Shown here: positions 48,482-55,803 of the stretch, piece after piece | Numbering within the stretch: the stretch's first letter is position 1 | Layout: each line of letters starts with the position of its first letter | Assembly (NCBI RefSeq): GCF_004571025.1 | Contig: NZ_SPQT01000014.1 | Coordinates: 1-64,000, forward strand | DNA: 64,000 bases | From: Bradyrhizobium niftali | GTDB taxonomy: Bacteria > Pseudomonadota > Alphaproteobacteria > Rhizobiales > Xanthobacteraceae | Direction of reading: 5' to 3' | Notes under the pieces: model-generated | What the model was told of the DNA's origin: nothing | The model's database searches: none | Seen by the model: only the letters and a program-made list of their open reading frames with translations | Position numbers and translations under genes: made by a program

Positions 48482-49876
48482 ATGACCACCAAGCCAGAGA
48501 TGAGTGCTGCCGACATCGCGAAAGCGGTGGCGGGCGGCAAGATGTCCGCCCTCGCTGCCACCGAAGCCGCGCTTGCGCGCATCAAGCAGCACGACACCAT
48601 CCTCAATTCCTTCACCGACGTCACTGCCGATCGCGCTCGCGCCAAGGCGCGTGCGATCGATGCCGACATTGCCGCGGGCAAGGCGGTCGGTCCGCTCGCC
48701 GGTGTCCCCTTCGCGGTGAAGAACCTGTTCGACGTTGCCGGCCTCTCCACGCGCGCGGGCTCGAAGATCAACCGCGACCTCGCACCCGCCAAGCGCGACG
48801 CGACTTTGATCGAGCGCATGGAGGCCGCCGGTGCCGTGCTGGTCGGCGCGCTCAACATGGGCGAATACGCCTACGATTTCACCGGCGAGAACGTCCATGA
48901 CGGTCCCTCGCGCAATCCGCACGACACGACGCGGATGAGCGGCGGCTCCTCCGGCGGTTCGGGGAGCGCCGTCGGCGGCGCGCTGGTGCCGATCGCGCTG
49001 GGCTCGGACACCAACGGCTCGATCCGCGTGCCGTCCTCGTTCTGCGGCATCTTTGGCTTGAAGCCGACCTATGGCCGGCTGTCGCGCGCGCGGTCGTTTC
49101 CGTTCGTCGCGAGCTTCGATCATCTCGGTCCGTTCGCACGCTCTGTCACCGATCTCGCGCTCGCCTACGACGCGATGCAGGGGCCGGATGCCGACGATGC
49201 CGCCTGCACCACACGCGGTCTGGAGCCGACGGTGCCGCTGCTCGCCAATCCGGTTTCGGACCTGCGCATCGCGATCGCCGGCGGCTACTTCCAGAAGAAC
49301 GTGTTTCCCGAGGCGGTCGAAGCCGTGAGCCGCGTCGCCAAAGCGCTCGGCACGACGCAAATCGTCGATGTGCCCGAAGCCGCGCGTGCCCGCGCGGCGG
49401 CTTACGTCATCTCCACCACGGAGGGCGCCTCGCTGCATCTCGATCGCCTGCGCAGGCGCCCGAACGATTTCGATCCCGCCGTGCGCGACCGGCTGATCGC
49501 GGGCGCCATGGTGCCGGCGCCGCTGGTCGATCGCGCGCAGAAATTCCGCCGCTGGTATCGCGCGCAGTTTTCCGAGATCTTCAAATCGGTTGACGTGCTG
49601 CTCGCACCGGCAACGCCCTGCACCGCGCCGAAGCTGGGGCAGGTGAATTTCAATCTCGACGACGTCGAATTGCCGGTGCGCGCCAATATCGGCATCCACA
49701 CCCAGCCGATCTCCTTCATCGGGCTGCCCGTCGTTGCCGTGCCGGTGCCGCTCGAGCCGCTGCCGATCGGCGTGCAGATCATCGCCGCGCCCTGGCGCGA
49801 GGACATCGCGCTGCGCGTCGCGCATGCATTGGAACGGATGGGCGTCGTATCCGCGCCATCGCCGAGAGGACTTTGA
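48482..49876 (+). CDS. atzE: AtzE-like amidase (1-carboxybiuret hydrolase-type)
   Basis: A 464-residue amidase-signature enzyme, best matched by AtzE. The catalytic Lys lies in VPFAVKNLFD (about residue 80), the cis-Ser in MSGGSSGGSGSAVGG and the nucleophile Ser in SDTNGSIRVPSSF. In the known pathway AtzE with AtzG removes the amide of 1-carboxybiuret on the way to dicarboxyurea/allophanate. ATG at 48482, seven bases after atzG. The immediate neighbours atzG and atzH make AtzE, rather than a GatA or nicotinamidase-like amidase, the preferred identity. In the window there is no AtzD, barbiturase or biuret hydrolase to supply its substrate. Confidence 0.88.
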   Translation: MTTKPEMSAADIAKAVAGGKMSALAATEAALARIKQHDTILNSFTDVTADRARAKARAIDADIAAGKAVGPLAGVPFAVKNLFDVAGLSTRAGSKINRDLAPAKRDATLIERMEAAGAVLVGALNMGEYAYDFTGENVHDGPSRNPHDTTRMSGGSSGGSGSAVGGALVPIALGSDTNGSIRVPSSFCGIFGLKPTYGRLSRARSFPFVASFDHLGPFARSVTDLALAYDAMQGPDADDAACTTRGLEPTVPLLANPVSDLRIAIAGGYFQKNVFPEAVEAVSRVAKALGTTQIVDVPEAARARAAAYVISTTEGASLHLDRLRRRPNDFDPAVRDRLIAGAMVPAPLVDRAQKFRRWYRAQFSEIFKSVDVLLAPATPCTAPKLGQVNFNLDDVELPVRANIGIHTQPISFIGLPVVAVPVPLEPLPIGVQIIAAPWREDIALRVAHALERMGVVSAPSPRGL

Positions 49877-49877
49877 G

Positions 49878-50270
49878 ATGGAGATCGACCTCCCCGACGT
49901 GATCGCGGAAGTGAAAGCCGCGTTCGATCGCTATGAGCAGGCCCTCGTCACCAACGATGTCGCCGTGCTCGGCGAGCTGTTCCGCAACGACCCCCGCACG
50001 CTGCGCTACGGCATCGGCGAGAACCTCTATGGCTATGAGGCGATCTCCGGCTTCCGCGCCGGCCGCTCGCCGGTTGGCCTCAACCGTCGCACCGCGAAAA
50101 CCGTCATCAGCAGCTATGGCCGCGACACGGCCGTTACCTCCACCCTGTTCTATCGCGACACGGCGCCCGGCAAGGTCGGCCGGCAGATGCAGACCTGGAT
50201 TCGCTTCCCGGAGGGCTGGCGCGTCGTCGCCGCCCATGTCAGCATCATCGACGAGTCGAAAGAGACCTGA
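49878..50270 (+). CDS. atzH: AtzH/HpxZ-like protein (DUF3225)
   Basis: A 130-residue cytoplasmic protein of the SnoaL/NTF2-like DUF3225 family, to which AtzH and the oxalurate-pathway HpxZ belong. Recognisable are the start EIDLPDVIAEVKAAFDRYEQ, then the family core NDPRTLRYGIGENLYGYEAI, FRAGR and the C-terminal GWRVVAAHVSIID. ATG at 49878, one base past the atzE stop; it is probably translated by coupling. AtzH accompanies AtzE/AtzG and is thought to assist ureide catabolism; its precise role is not settled. HpxZ rather than AtzH is possible if the substrate is oxalurate. Confidence 0.85.
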   Translation: MEIDLPDVIAEVKAAFDRYEQALVTNDVAVLGELFRNDPRTLRYGIGENLYGYEAISGFRAGRSPVGLNRRTAKTVISSYGRDTAVTSTLFYRDTAPGKVGRQMQTWIRFPEGWRVVAAHVSIIDESKET

Positions 50271-50274
50271 TCGA

Positions 50275-50997
50275 ATGACGCTTGACGATCTTCCGCAGGG
50301 AACACTGCCGGCCGAGCCGGTGGTGCCGCGCGTCGACCGGGCCCTGCCGTCGCTGCAGAAGGTCACGCGTGCCGAGGAGCTGCGTCTTCAGCTTGCCGAC
50401 GAGATCGTGCGCGGAGCCCTGGCCCCCGGCGCGCCGCTGGACGAGACCGACATCGCGCGGCGCTTCAACGTCTCGCGTACGCCGGTGCGCGAGGCGCTGC
50501 GCCAGCTGGTGGCGAGCGGCCTCGTCGAGGCACGGCCGCATCGCGGCGCGGTGGTGGCGCAGCCGTCGATCGAACGGCTGAAGAGCATGTTCGAGGCGAT
50601 GGCGGAGCTGGAGGCGCTGTGCGCCGGCCTTGCGGCCGAGCGCATGTCCGCCGCCGAGCGCCACGGCCTGGAAGCCATCCACGAAGAGCTGCGTGTCCTC
50701 AGCTACACCGGCAATCCCGATCGTTTTCACGAGGTCAACGAGCGCTTCCACAACGCGATCTATGCGGGATCGCAGAACGGCTACATCGCCGAGATCACGC
50801 TGGCGACCCGCGTGCGCGTGCAGCCGTTCCGCCGCGCCCAGTTCCGCAACCTCGGCCGTCTCGCCAAATCGCAAGCCGAGCACGACCGCGTCGTCGTCGC
50901 CATCATGCGCGGCGACAAGCAGGGCGCCGCCGCCGCCATGCGCGCACATATCGAGCTGGTGCGCGGGGAATACGAGATCTACGCGGTGTCGGTGTAG
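50275..50997 (+). CDS. GntR-family regulator with FCD domain
   Basis: A 240-residue transcription factor. The winged helix-turn-helix (about residues 35-100) contains RAEELRLQLADEIVRGALAP and the recognition helix in VSRTPVREALRQLVASGLVE; the C-terminal all-helical FCD domain (about 105-235) holds the usual metal/ligand residues around FHEVNERFHNAIYAGSQNGY and HDRVVVAIMRGDKQGAAAAM. ATG at 50275, four bases after the atzH stop. As the last gene of the operon it is most likely the local regulator. Candidate operators with TTGTrTrCAr lie near both promoters. Confidence 0.92.
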   Translation: MTLDDLPQGTLPAEPVVPRVDRALPSLQKVTRAEELRLQLADEIVRGALAPGAPLDETDIARRFNVSRTPVREALRQLVASGLVEARPHRGAVVAQPSIERLKSMFEAMAELEALCAGLAAERMSAAERHGLEAIHEELRVLSYTGNPDRFHEVNERFHNAIYAGSQNGYIAEITLATRVRVQPFRRAQFRNLGRLAKSQAEHDRVVVAIMRGDKQGAAAAMRAHIELVRGEYEIYAVSV

Positions 50998-51000
50998 TCT

Positions 51001-51089
51001 GTAGGGTGGGTTAGCCGAAGGCGTAACCCACCACTGTTCGTATCCGCAGAAACAAAAGAGGTGGGTTACGCTGCGCTAACCCACCCTAC
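51001..51089. repeat. GTAGGGTGGGTTAGC inverted repeat / bidirectional terminator
   Basis: GTAGGGTGGGTTAGC...GCGTAACCCACC and its inverted partner GGTGGGTTACGC...GCTAACCCACCCTAC around an AT-richer loop with ACAAAAGA. It fills the 97-base gap between the convergent regulator and atzF genes and most likely ends transcription in both directions. Confidence 0.85.
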
Positions 51090-51094
51090 GGCAC

Positions 51095-52915
51095 CTACGC
51101 CGTCGCAGCCTCCGCCATATACTTCCGCCAGCCGCCATAGGCGGTGATGTCTCGCGCTTCGCCCAGCACTGCCGGCTCGACGAGAAAGCCCTTCACGCTT
51201 CTGCCGTCGGCGAGCCTGATGGTGCCGATCGCCATCGGTGCCGGAATCGCGTTGACGAACTTGCCGAACGCGGATGACGACAGCGACCAGATCTCGAGTT
51301 CAATCGCAGAACCCTTGCCTGCTTCCACGCGCAGCATGCCCGGCTTCGGCGGCGTGGTCGGAAGCGAATAGAGCTTGTAGTCCGCCGCTGTCCTGGTCGC
51401 CTCGATCAGCTTTCCGTTCAGCGCCTTCAACTCGCCGTTCAGCGCCATGCCGGATAGATGCGCGCCGACGACGGCAATCGGAATCTCGTCGATACCGCCG
51501 GTAGCAGGCGGGGTGAGCGCAGGTTGCGCCACGCCCTTGGCACCAACGGTCAGCTTGGTATCGGCATGGAACACGCGGCCGATGCTCGCAAGCAGCGCAT
51601 CGCGGCCGGCCGGCGCCAGCAGCGTGATGCCGAACGGGATGCCGTCGGCGCGCATCGATGCCGGCACGGCGAGGCCGCAGAGGTCGAGCAGGTTGACGAA
51701 ATTGGTGTAGGTGCCGAGCCGGCTGTTGAGCTCGATCGGGTTGGCCAGCACCTGCGCGGTCGTATACGCCGTCGGCGCCGTCGGCAGCACCAGCGCGTCG
51801 ATATTGGCAAAGGTGCGCTCGGCGATCTTGCGCAGGCCCTGCAGGCGATAGAGCGCGGAGAAGGTGTCTGCCGCCGTCAGCCGCGCGCCGGCGGCGGTGA
51901 TCTCGCGCGTCACCGGATGGATCGAGTCGGGTGCGGAGGCGAGCAGGTTCTTGATCACGAGATAGCGTTCGGCGACCCAGGGACCCTCGTAGAGCAGCCG
52001 CGCCGTCTCGTAGAACGGCTCGAGGTCGAATTCGACCAGCGTTGCGCCGAGCGCGGTCCAGCGCTTCAGCGCCTCGCCGTAAGCTGCTTCCGCCTTCCTG
52101 TCGCCGAAGAAGATCAGCTGCCCGTTGCGCGGCACGCCGAGGCGCAAGGTTGCCGGGAACGGCGTGATCGCCCCGAGCGGCCGGTCGCGCGAGAACGGAT
52201 CGGCCTGGTCCGGTCCTGCCATCACCGACAGCGCCAGCGCGGCATCGTCCACCGTCAAGGCGAACACCGAGATGCAGTCGAGCGTGCGGCAGGCCGGCAC
52301 GAGTCCCGCGGTCGAGATCATGCCGAGGCTCGGCTTCAGCCCGACGATGTTGTTCAGCATCGCCGGCACGCGCCCGCTGCCGGCCGTGTCGGTGCCGAGC
52401 GTGAGCGGCACCAGGCCGGCGCCGACGGCGGTGGCCGATCCCGAGCTCGACCCGCCGGGAATCAGATCTTCGCGAATCGAATTTTTGGGAATGCCGTAGG
52501 GCGAGCGGACGCCGACGAGGCCGGTCGCGAACTGGTCGAGATTGGTCTTGCCGATGATGATGGCGCCGGCCGCGCGCAACCGCTCCACCGCGGTCGAGTC
52601 GTGCGTCGGGGTGTAGGAGAAGGCCGGGCAGGCCGCCGTGGTCGGAAATCCCAGCGCGTCGATATTGTCCTTCACTGCGACCGGGACGCCGTAGAGCGGC
52701 AGGCTGGCAGCATCCGCGCGCGCGGCAAGCTTTTCGGCCTCCGCGATCGCGTCCTTCTCGTCGCGCAGGCTGATGAAGACGGCGGGATCGTTGTGGTCGC
52801 GGATGCGCTGGTAGCTGCGCGCGAGCGTCTGTGCCGGCGTGAGCGTGCCCGCGCGATGCGCGGCCACAATCGCGGCGATCGTTTCAGGCTGCTCAGCCCC
52901 CATTTCAGCCCCCAT
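51095..52915 (-). CDS. atzF: Allophanate hydrolase AtzF-like
   Basis: A 606-residue amidase of the allophanate-hydrolase type, which hydrolyses allophanate (or dicarboxyurea) to ammonia and carbon dioxide. The amidase domain (about residues 1-460) has GVPVAVKDNIDALG with the catalytic Lys, PGGSSSGSATAVGAGLVPLT with the cis-Ser, and the nucleophile in TDTAGSGRVPA. A C-terminal allophanate-hydrolase domain (about 475-606), with VVGAHLSGMALNGEL and the end ITAYGGWRKYMAEAA, is present. ATG at 52913-52915, with GGAG upstream. It has its own sigma-54 promoter. The 3' end faces the regulator gene of the atz operon. Confidence 0.92.
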   Translation of the reverse strand: MGAEMGAEQPETIAAIVAAHRAGTLTPAQTLARSYQRIRDHNDPAVFISLRDEKDAIAEAEKLAARADAASLPLYGVPVAVKDNIDALGFPTTAACPAFSYTPTHDSTAVERLRAAGAIIIGKTNLDQFATGLVGVRSPYGIPKNSIREDLIPGGSSSGSATAVGAGLVPLTLGTDTAGSGRVPAMLNNIVGLKPSLGMISTAGLVPACRTLDCISVFALTVDDAALALSVMAGPDQADPFSRDRPLGAITPFPATLRLGVPRNGQLIFFGDRKAEAAYGEALKRWTALGATLVEFDLEPFYETARLLYEGPWVAERYLVIKNLLASAPDSIHPVTREITAAGARLTAADTFSALYRLQGLRKIAERTFANIDALVLPTAPTAYTTAQVLANPIELNSRLGTYTNFVNLLDLCGLAVPASMRADGIPFGITLLAPAGRDALLASIGRVFHADTKLTVGAKGVAQPALTPPATGGIDEIPIAVVGAHLSGMALNGELKALNGKLIEATRTAADYKLYSLPTTPPKPGMLRVEAGKGSAIELEIWSLSSSAFGKFVNAIPAPMAIGTIRLADGRSVKGFLVEPAVLGEARDITAYGGWRKYMAEAATA

Positions 52916-52954
52916 GGCGACAAAACTCCGGCAACATGTCCTCACCCGGATCGA

Positions 52955-52970
52955 AGCAAGCGATGTGCCA
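52955..52970 (-). promoter_or_regulatory. Sigma-54 (-24/-12) promoter of atzF
   Basis: On the minus strand TGGCACATCGCTTGCT matches TGGCACGNNNNTTGCW except one position (A for G). The predicted transcription start is about 52944, about 29 bases upstream of the atzF ATG, nearly the same leader length as in the importer operon. Confidence 0.75.
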
Positions 52971-52980
52971 TTGTGTACAG
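52971..52980. promoter_or_regulatory. Candidate GntR/FCD operator at atzF
   Basis: TTGTGTACAG abuts the upstream end of the atzF sigma-54 promoter. It resembles TTGTATGCAA at the importer promoter. A separate perfect palindrome ATTTGCGCAAAT lies at 53083-53094, a distance suited to an upstream activator, but it lies near the end of the MarR region. Confidence 0.28.
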
Positions 52981-53109
52981 AATCCGGGCAGGGCGGATGC
53001 TTCGGATACTATCGGGAGATCAGTAGGTTGGGGGATATTTCGGTGGCCGGGCGGGCCGTCGCGCCAACGCCTTGTTGCGGGCATTTGCGCAAATTTTGGG
53101 CAGGCTGGA

Positions 53110-53616
53110 TCAGGTGAAGCCAGCAAGGATCTGGAGCAACTGCTCCCGGTTCTCCTTGCCGATCTTCGCCTCGACATGCCGCTCGTGCTCGGCGGCGAGC
53201 CGCTTGAACTTCGCCAGCGCGGTCTCGCCCTGGGCGGTGAGATGCAGGGCGTGCGAGCGCCGGTCCGCCTTCGACTTGATCCGTTTCACGTATTTGCGCT
53301 GTTCGAGGCTGTCGAGCAGATGCACCAGCCGGGCGCGCTCGATGCCGAGGCGCTTGGCCACCGCCATCTGTGACAGGCCCGGATTGGCGCCGATCACCGT
53401 CAGCACCGAATATTGCGTCGGCCGGATGTCGACATCGCCCAGCGTCTTGATGAAGTCCTGAAAGATCCAGATCTGGAAGCGCCGCACCGCGTAACCGGCG
53501 TGCCCGACCAATGCGTCGAGGCCGATCTCGTTCGCGTCGTTCGGCCGCGCCGCGCCGTTGCCGGCACGTTTGCGTGGGGAGGGGCGGGTGTCGGCTCGGG
53601 CTGCGTTGGCTGTCAC
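53110..53616 (-). CDS. MarR-family transcriptional regulator (hydroxycinnamate type)
   Basis: A 168-residue winged-helix regulator of the MarR family. Core helices FQIWIFQDFIKTLGDVDIRP, the recognition region LSQMAVAKRLGIERARLVHL and the wing RIKSKADRRSHALHLTAQG are typical; the positions match hydroxycinnamoyl-CoA-responsive regulators such as FerR/CouR. The GTG start (53614-53616) has GGAGAG seven bases upstream; further upstream ATG/TTG codons belong to non-coding DNA. It is divergent from the feruloyl-CoA synthase gene with a 19-base inverted repeat between them, so it most likely represses that gene until a hydroxycinnamoyl-CoA accumulates. Confidence 0.88.
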   Translation of the reverse strand: MTANAARADTRPSPRKRAGNGAARPNDANEIGLDALVGHAGYAVRRFQIWIFQDFIKTLGDVDIRPTQYSVLTVIGANPGLSQMAVAKRLGIERARLVHLLDSLEQRKYVKRIKSKADRRSHALHLTAQGETALAKFKRLAAEHERHVEAKIGKENREQLLQILAGFT

Positions 53617-53667
53617 GTGATCTCTCCTGCCGCGCAATCTTAGCGGCCCGAAGGCCCACGCGAAAGT

Positions 53668-53703
53668 TTGTTGTTGACGACAACAATTGTCGTGCCCAAC
53701 AAT
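53668..53703. promoter_or_regulatory. MarR operator between regulator and feruloyl-CoA synthase
   Basis: A perfect inverted repeat TTGTTGT-N5-ACAACAA (53668-53686), followed by a second ATTGT-N8-ACAAT site (53686-53703), sits between the divergent genes. Spacing and length fit binding by the adjacent MarR protein. Confidence 0.68.
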
Positions 53704-53765
53704 ATGACCAAAGCGGCCCGGAACGAGGCTGTAGCCGATCCGGACGTCCGGGCGAGGAGGAAACC

Positions 53766-55619
53766 ATGACAACCGCCGCACGCGGCGACGCTTCGAGCCT
53801 GTTCGCAATGCCCAAGACAGTCGCCGAGCGTCGCGCCGACGGCAGCATCGTGCTGCGCTCGCCCGAACCGTTGCGCGACGGTGCGCGCTGCATCGGCGAC
53901 TGGCTGGAGCAATGGGCGCGGCAGACGCCCGATGCGGTCTTCCTCGCCGAGCGTGGCAATGTCGAAGCGCCGTGGACCACCGTCACCTATGCGCAGGCAT
54001 TGCGCCAGGTGCGTGGCGCGGCGTCGTGGATCCTGGCACAAGGACTCAGCGCCGAACGCCCGCTCGTGATCCTCTCCGACAACAGCATCGACCATGCGCT
54101 GCTCGCGCTTGCCGCGCAGCATGTCGGCGTGCCCTCCGCCGCGATCTCGCCGGCCTATTCGCTGATGTCCAGGGATTTCGACAAGCTCAAGAGCATGATC
54201 GCGCTGCTCGAGCCGGGCGCGATCTACGTCGCCGCGACGAAGCCGTTCGCGGCGGCGCTGGCCGCGATCAAGCCGCTGCACAAGGCGCAGGTCATCAGCG
54301 GCAACGGCGATGACGCCGACGCACTCGCCTTCAGCATCGTTGCGGCAACGTCCGAAATTGCCGACGTCGCCAAAGCCTTTGCCGCGGTGACGCCGGACAC
54401 GATCGCAAAATTCCTGTTCACGTCAGGCTCGACCGGCACGCCGAAAGCCGTCATCAACACCCAGCGCATGCTGACCTCCAGCCAGCAGGCCAAGGCGCAG
54501 ACCTGGACCTTCCTCGAACAGGCTGGCAGCGATCTCGTCATTCTCGACTGGCTGCCCTGGAGCCACACCTTCGGTGCCAACCACAATTTCAACCTCGTGC
54601 TGCGCAACGGCGGCTCGCTCTATATCGACGGCGGCAAGCCTGCGCCTGGTCTGTTTGCGATGTCACTCGCGAACTTGAAAAGCGTGATGCCGACGGTCTA
54701 TTTCAACGTGCCGCGCGGCTTCGACATGCTGATCGCGGCATTGCGCGGTGATGAGGAACTGCGCCGCCGCTTCTTCAGCGAGGTGAAGTTCGCCTTCTAT
54801 GCCGGCGCCGCGCTGCCGCAGAATCTCTGGGACGCGCTCGAACAACTGTCCATCCAGACGGTCGGCCGCCCGCTGCCGATGGTCTCGGCCTGGGGCTCGA
54901 CGGAAACCTCGCCGCTGGCGACCGACTGCCATTTCCTCGCCGAACGATCCGGCAATATCGGCGTGCCGATCCCCGGCACCGAGCTGAAGCTCGTCACCTC
55001 CGGCGACAAGCTGGAGGTGCGCGTGCGCGGCCCCAACGTCACGCCGGGTTACTGGAAGGCGCCCGAGCTGACGAAGCAGGCGTTCGACGACGAGGGTTTC
55101 TATCTCATCGGGGATGCAGTGAAGCTTGCTGATAGCGCGCGGCCGGAGCGCGGCCTGTTCTTCGACGGCCGTGTCGCGGAGGACTTCAAGCTCAATTCCG
55201 GTACCTGGGTCAGCGTCGGCACGCTGCGCCTCGCCGGCATCGCCGCGCTGGCGCCGCTCGCGCAGGATATCGTCGTCGCCGGTCACGGCGGCGACGAGGT
55301 GCGCTTCCTGGTGTTCCCGAACATCGCGGCGTGCCGCACGCATGCCGGTTTGCCCGATACGGCTGATGTGAATGATGTGCTGGCCCATGGCAGGGTCAGG
55401 GCCGCGATCGCGGAGGGCCTTGCAAAGCTGAAGCAGCAGGGCGCCAATTCCTCCGGCCACGCCACGCGCGCCCTTCTGCTCGCCGAGCCGCCGTCGGTGG
55501 ACGGCGGCGAGATCACCGACAAGGGCTACATCAACCAGCGCGCCGTCCTGACGCGGCGTGCGGAGGCGGTGGCGCGGCTCAACGACGATGCATCGACCGA
55601 ATCGATCGGCATCGGCTGA
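53766..55619 (+). CDS. Feruloyl-CoA synthase
   Basis: A 617-residue acyl-adenylate-forming ligase that activates ferulate (or another hydroxycinnamate) to the CoA thioester. The P-loop is FTSGSTGTPKAVI (about residues 219-231), A5 is AWGSTETSP, A7/A8 GYWKAPELTK, and the DWLPWSHTFGANHNFNLVLR stretch is characteristic of feruloyl-CoA synthases. ATG at 53766 with GAGGAGGAAACC upstream; the longer frame upstream crosses the operator and is rejected. It is the first gene after the MarR operator; a tannase/feruloyl-esterase gene follows. No hydratase/aldolase (Ech) gene is present in the window. Confidence 0.88.
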   Translation: MTTAARGDASSLFAMPKTVAERRADGSIVLRSPEPLRDGARCIGDWLEQWARQTPDAVFLAERGNVEAPWTTVTYAQALRQVRGAASWILAQGLSAERPLVILSDNSIDHALLALAAQHVGVPSAAISPAYSLMSRDFDKLKSMIALLEPGAIYVAATKPFAAALAAIKPLHKAQVISGNGDDADALAFSIVAATSEIADVAKAFAAVTPDTIAKFLFTSGSTGTPKAVINTQRMLTSSQQAKAQTWTFLEQAGSDLVILDWLPWSHTFGANHNFNLVLRNGGSLYIDGGKPAPGLFAMSLANLKSVMPTVYFNVPRGFDMLIAALRGDEELRRRFFSEVKFAFYAGAALPQNLWDALEQLSIQTVGRPLPMVSAWGSTETSPLATDCHFLAERSGNIGVPIPGTELKLVTSGDKLEVRVRGPNVTPGYWKAPELTKQAFDDEGFYLIGDAVKLADSARPERGLFFDGRVAEDFKLNSGTWVSVGTLRLAGIAALAPLAQDIVVAGHGGDEVRFLVFPNIAACRTHAGLPDTADVNDVLAHGRVRAAIAEGLAKLKQQGANSSGHATRALLLAEPPSVDGGEITDKGYINQRAVLTRRAEAVARLNDDASTESIGIG

Positions 55620-55640
55620 ACCGTCCGCACTCGATCGTCT

Positions 55641-55740
55641 CGTGCCCCGGACGCAGCGCGTCACGAAGTGATGCGCTGCAGAGCCGGGGCCCATTCCTTC
55701 TGCGCCATGGGTCCCGGCACTGCGTCGCGTCCGGGACACG
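55641..55740. repeat. CGTGCCCCGGACG-type palindromic element
   Basis: CGTGCCCCGGACGCAGCGCG...TGCGTCGCGTCCGGGACACG with an internal GGGGCCCATT/ATGGGTCCC pair. It shares the outer CCCGG...CCGGGAC pattern with the GTCGTCCCGG family but is shorter and diverged. Confidence 0.75.
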
Positions 55741-55803
55741 GCTTGCCAACGAAAGAGAGCAAGTGTAATAGTTATAAAATATAATCAAATGAGGGAGGCC
55801 GCC

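Noticed and set aside
49734..49877. Upstream extension of the AtzH gene
   Set aside because: It overlaps the end of atzE in another frame and has no family similarity; the ATG at 49878 starts the conserved domain.
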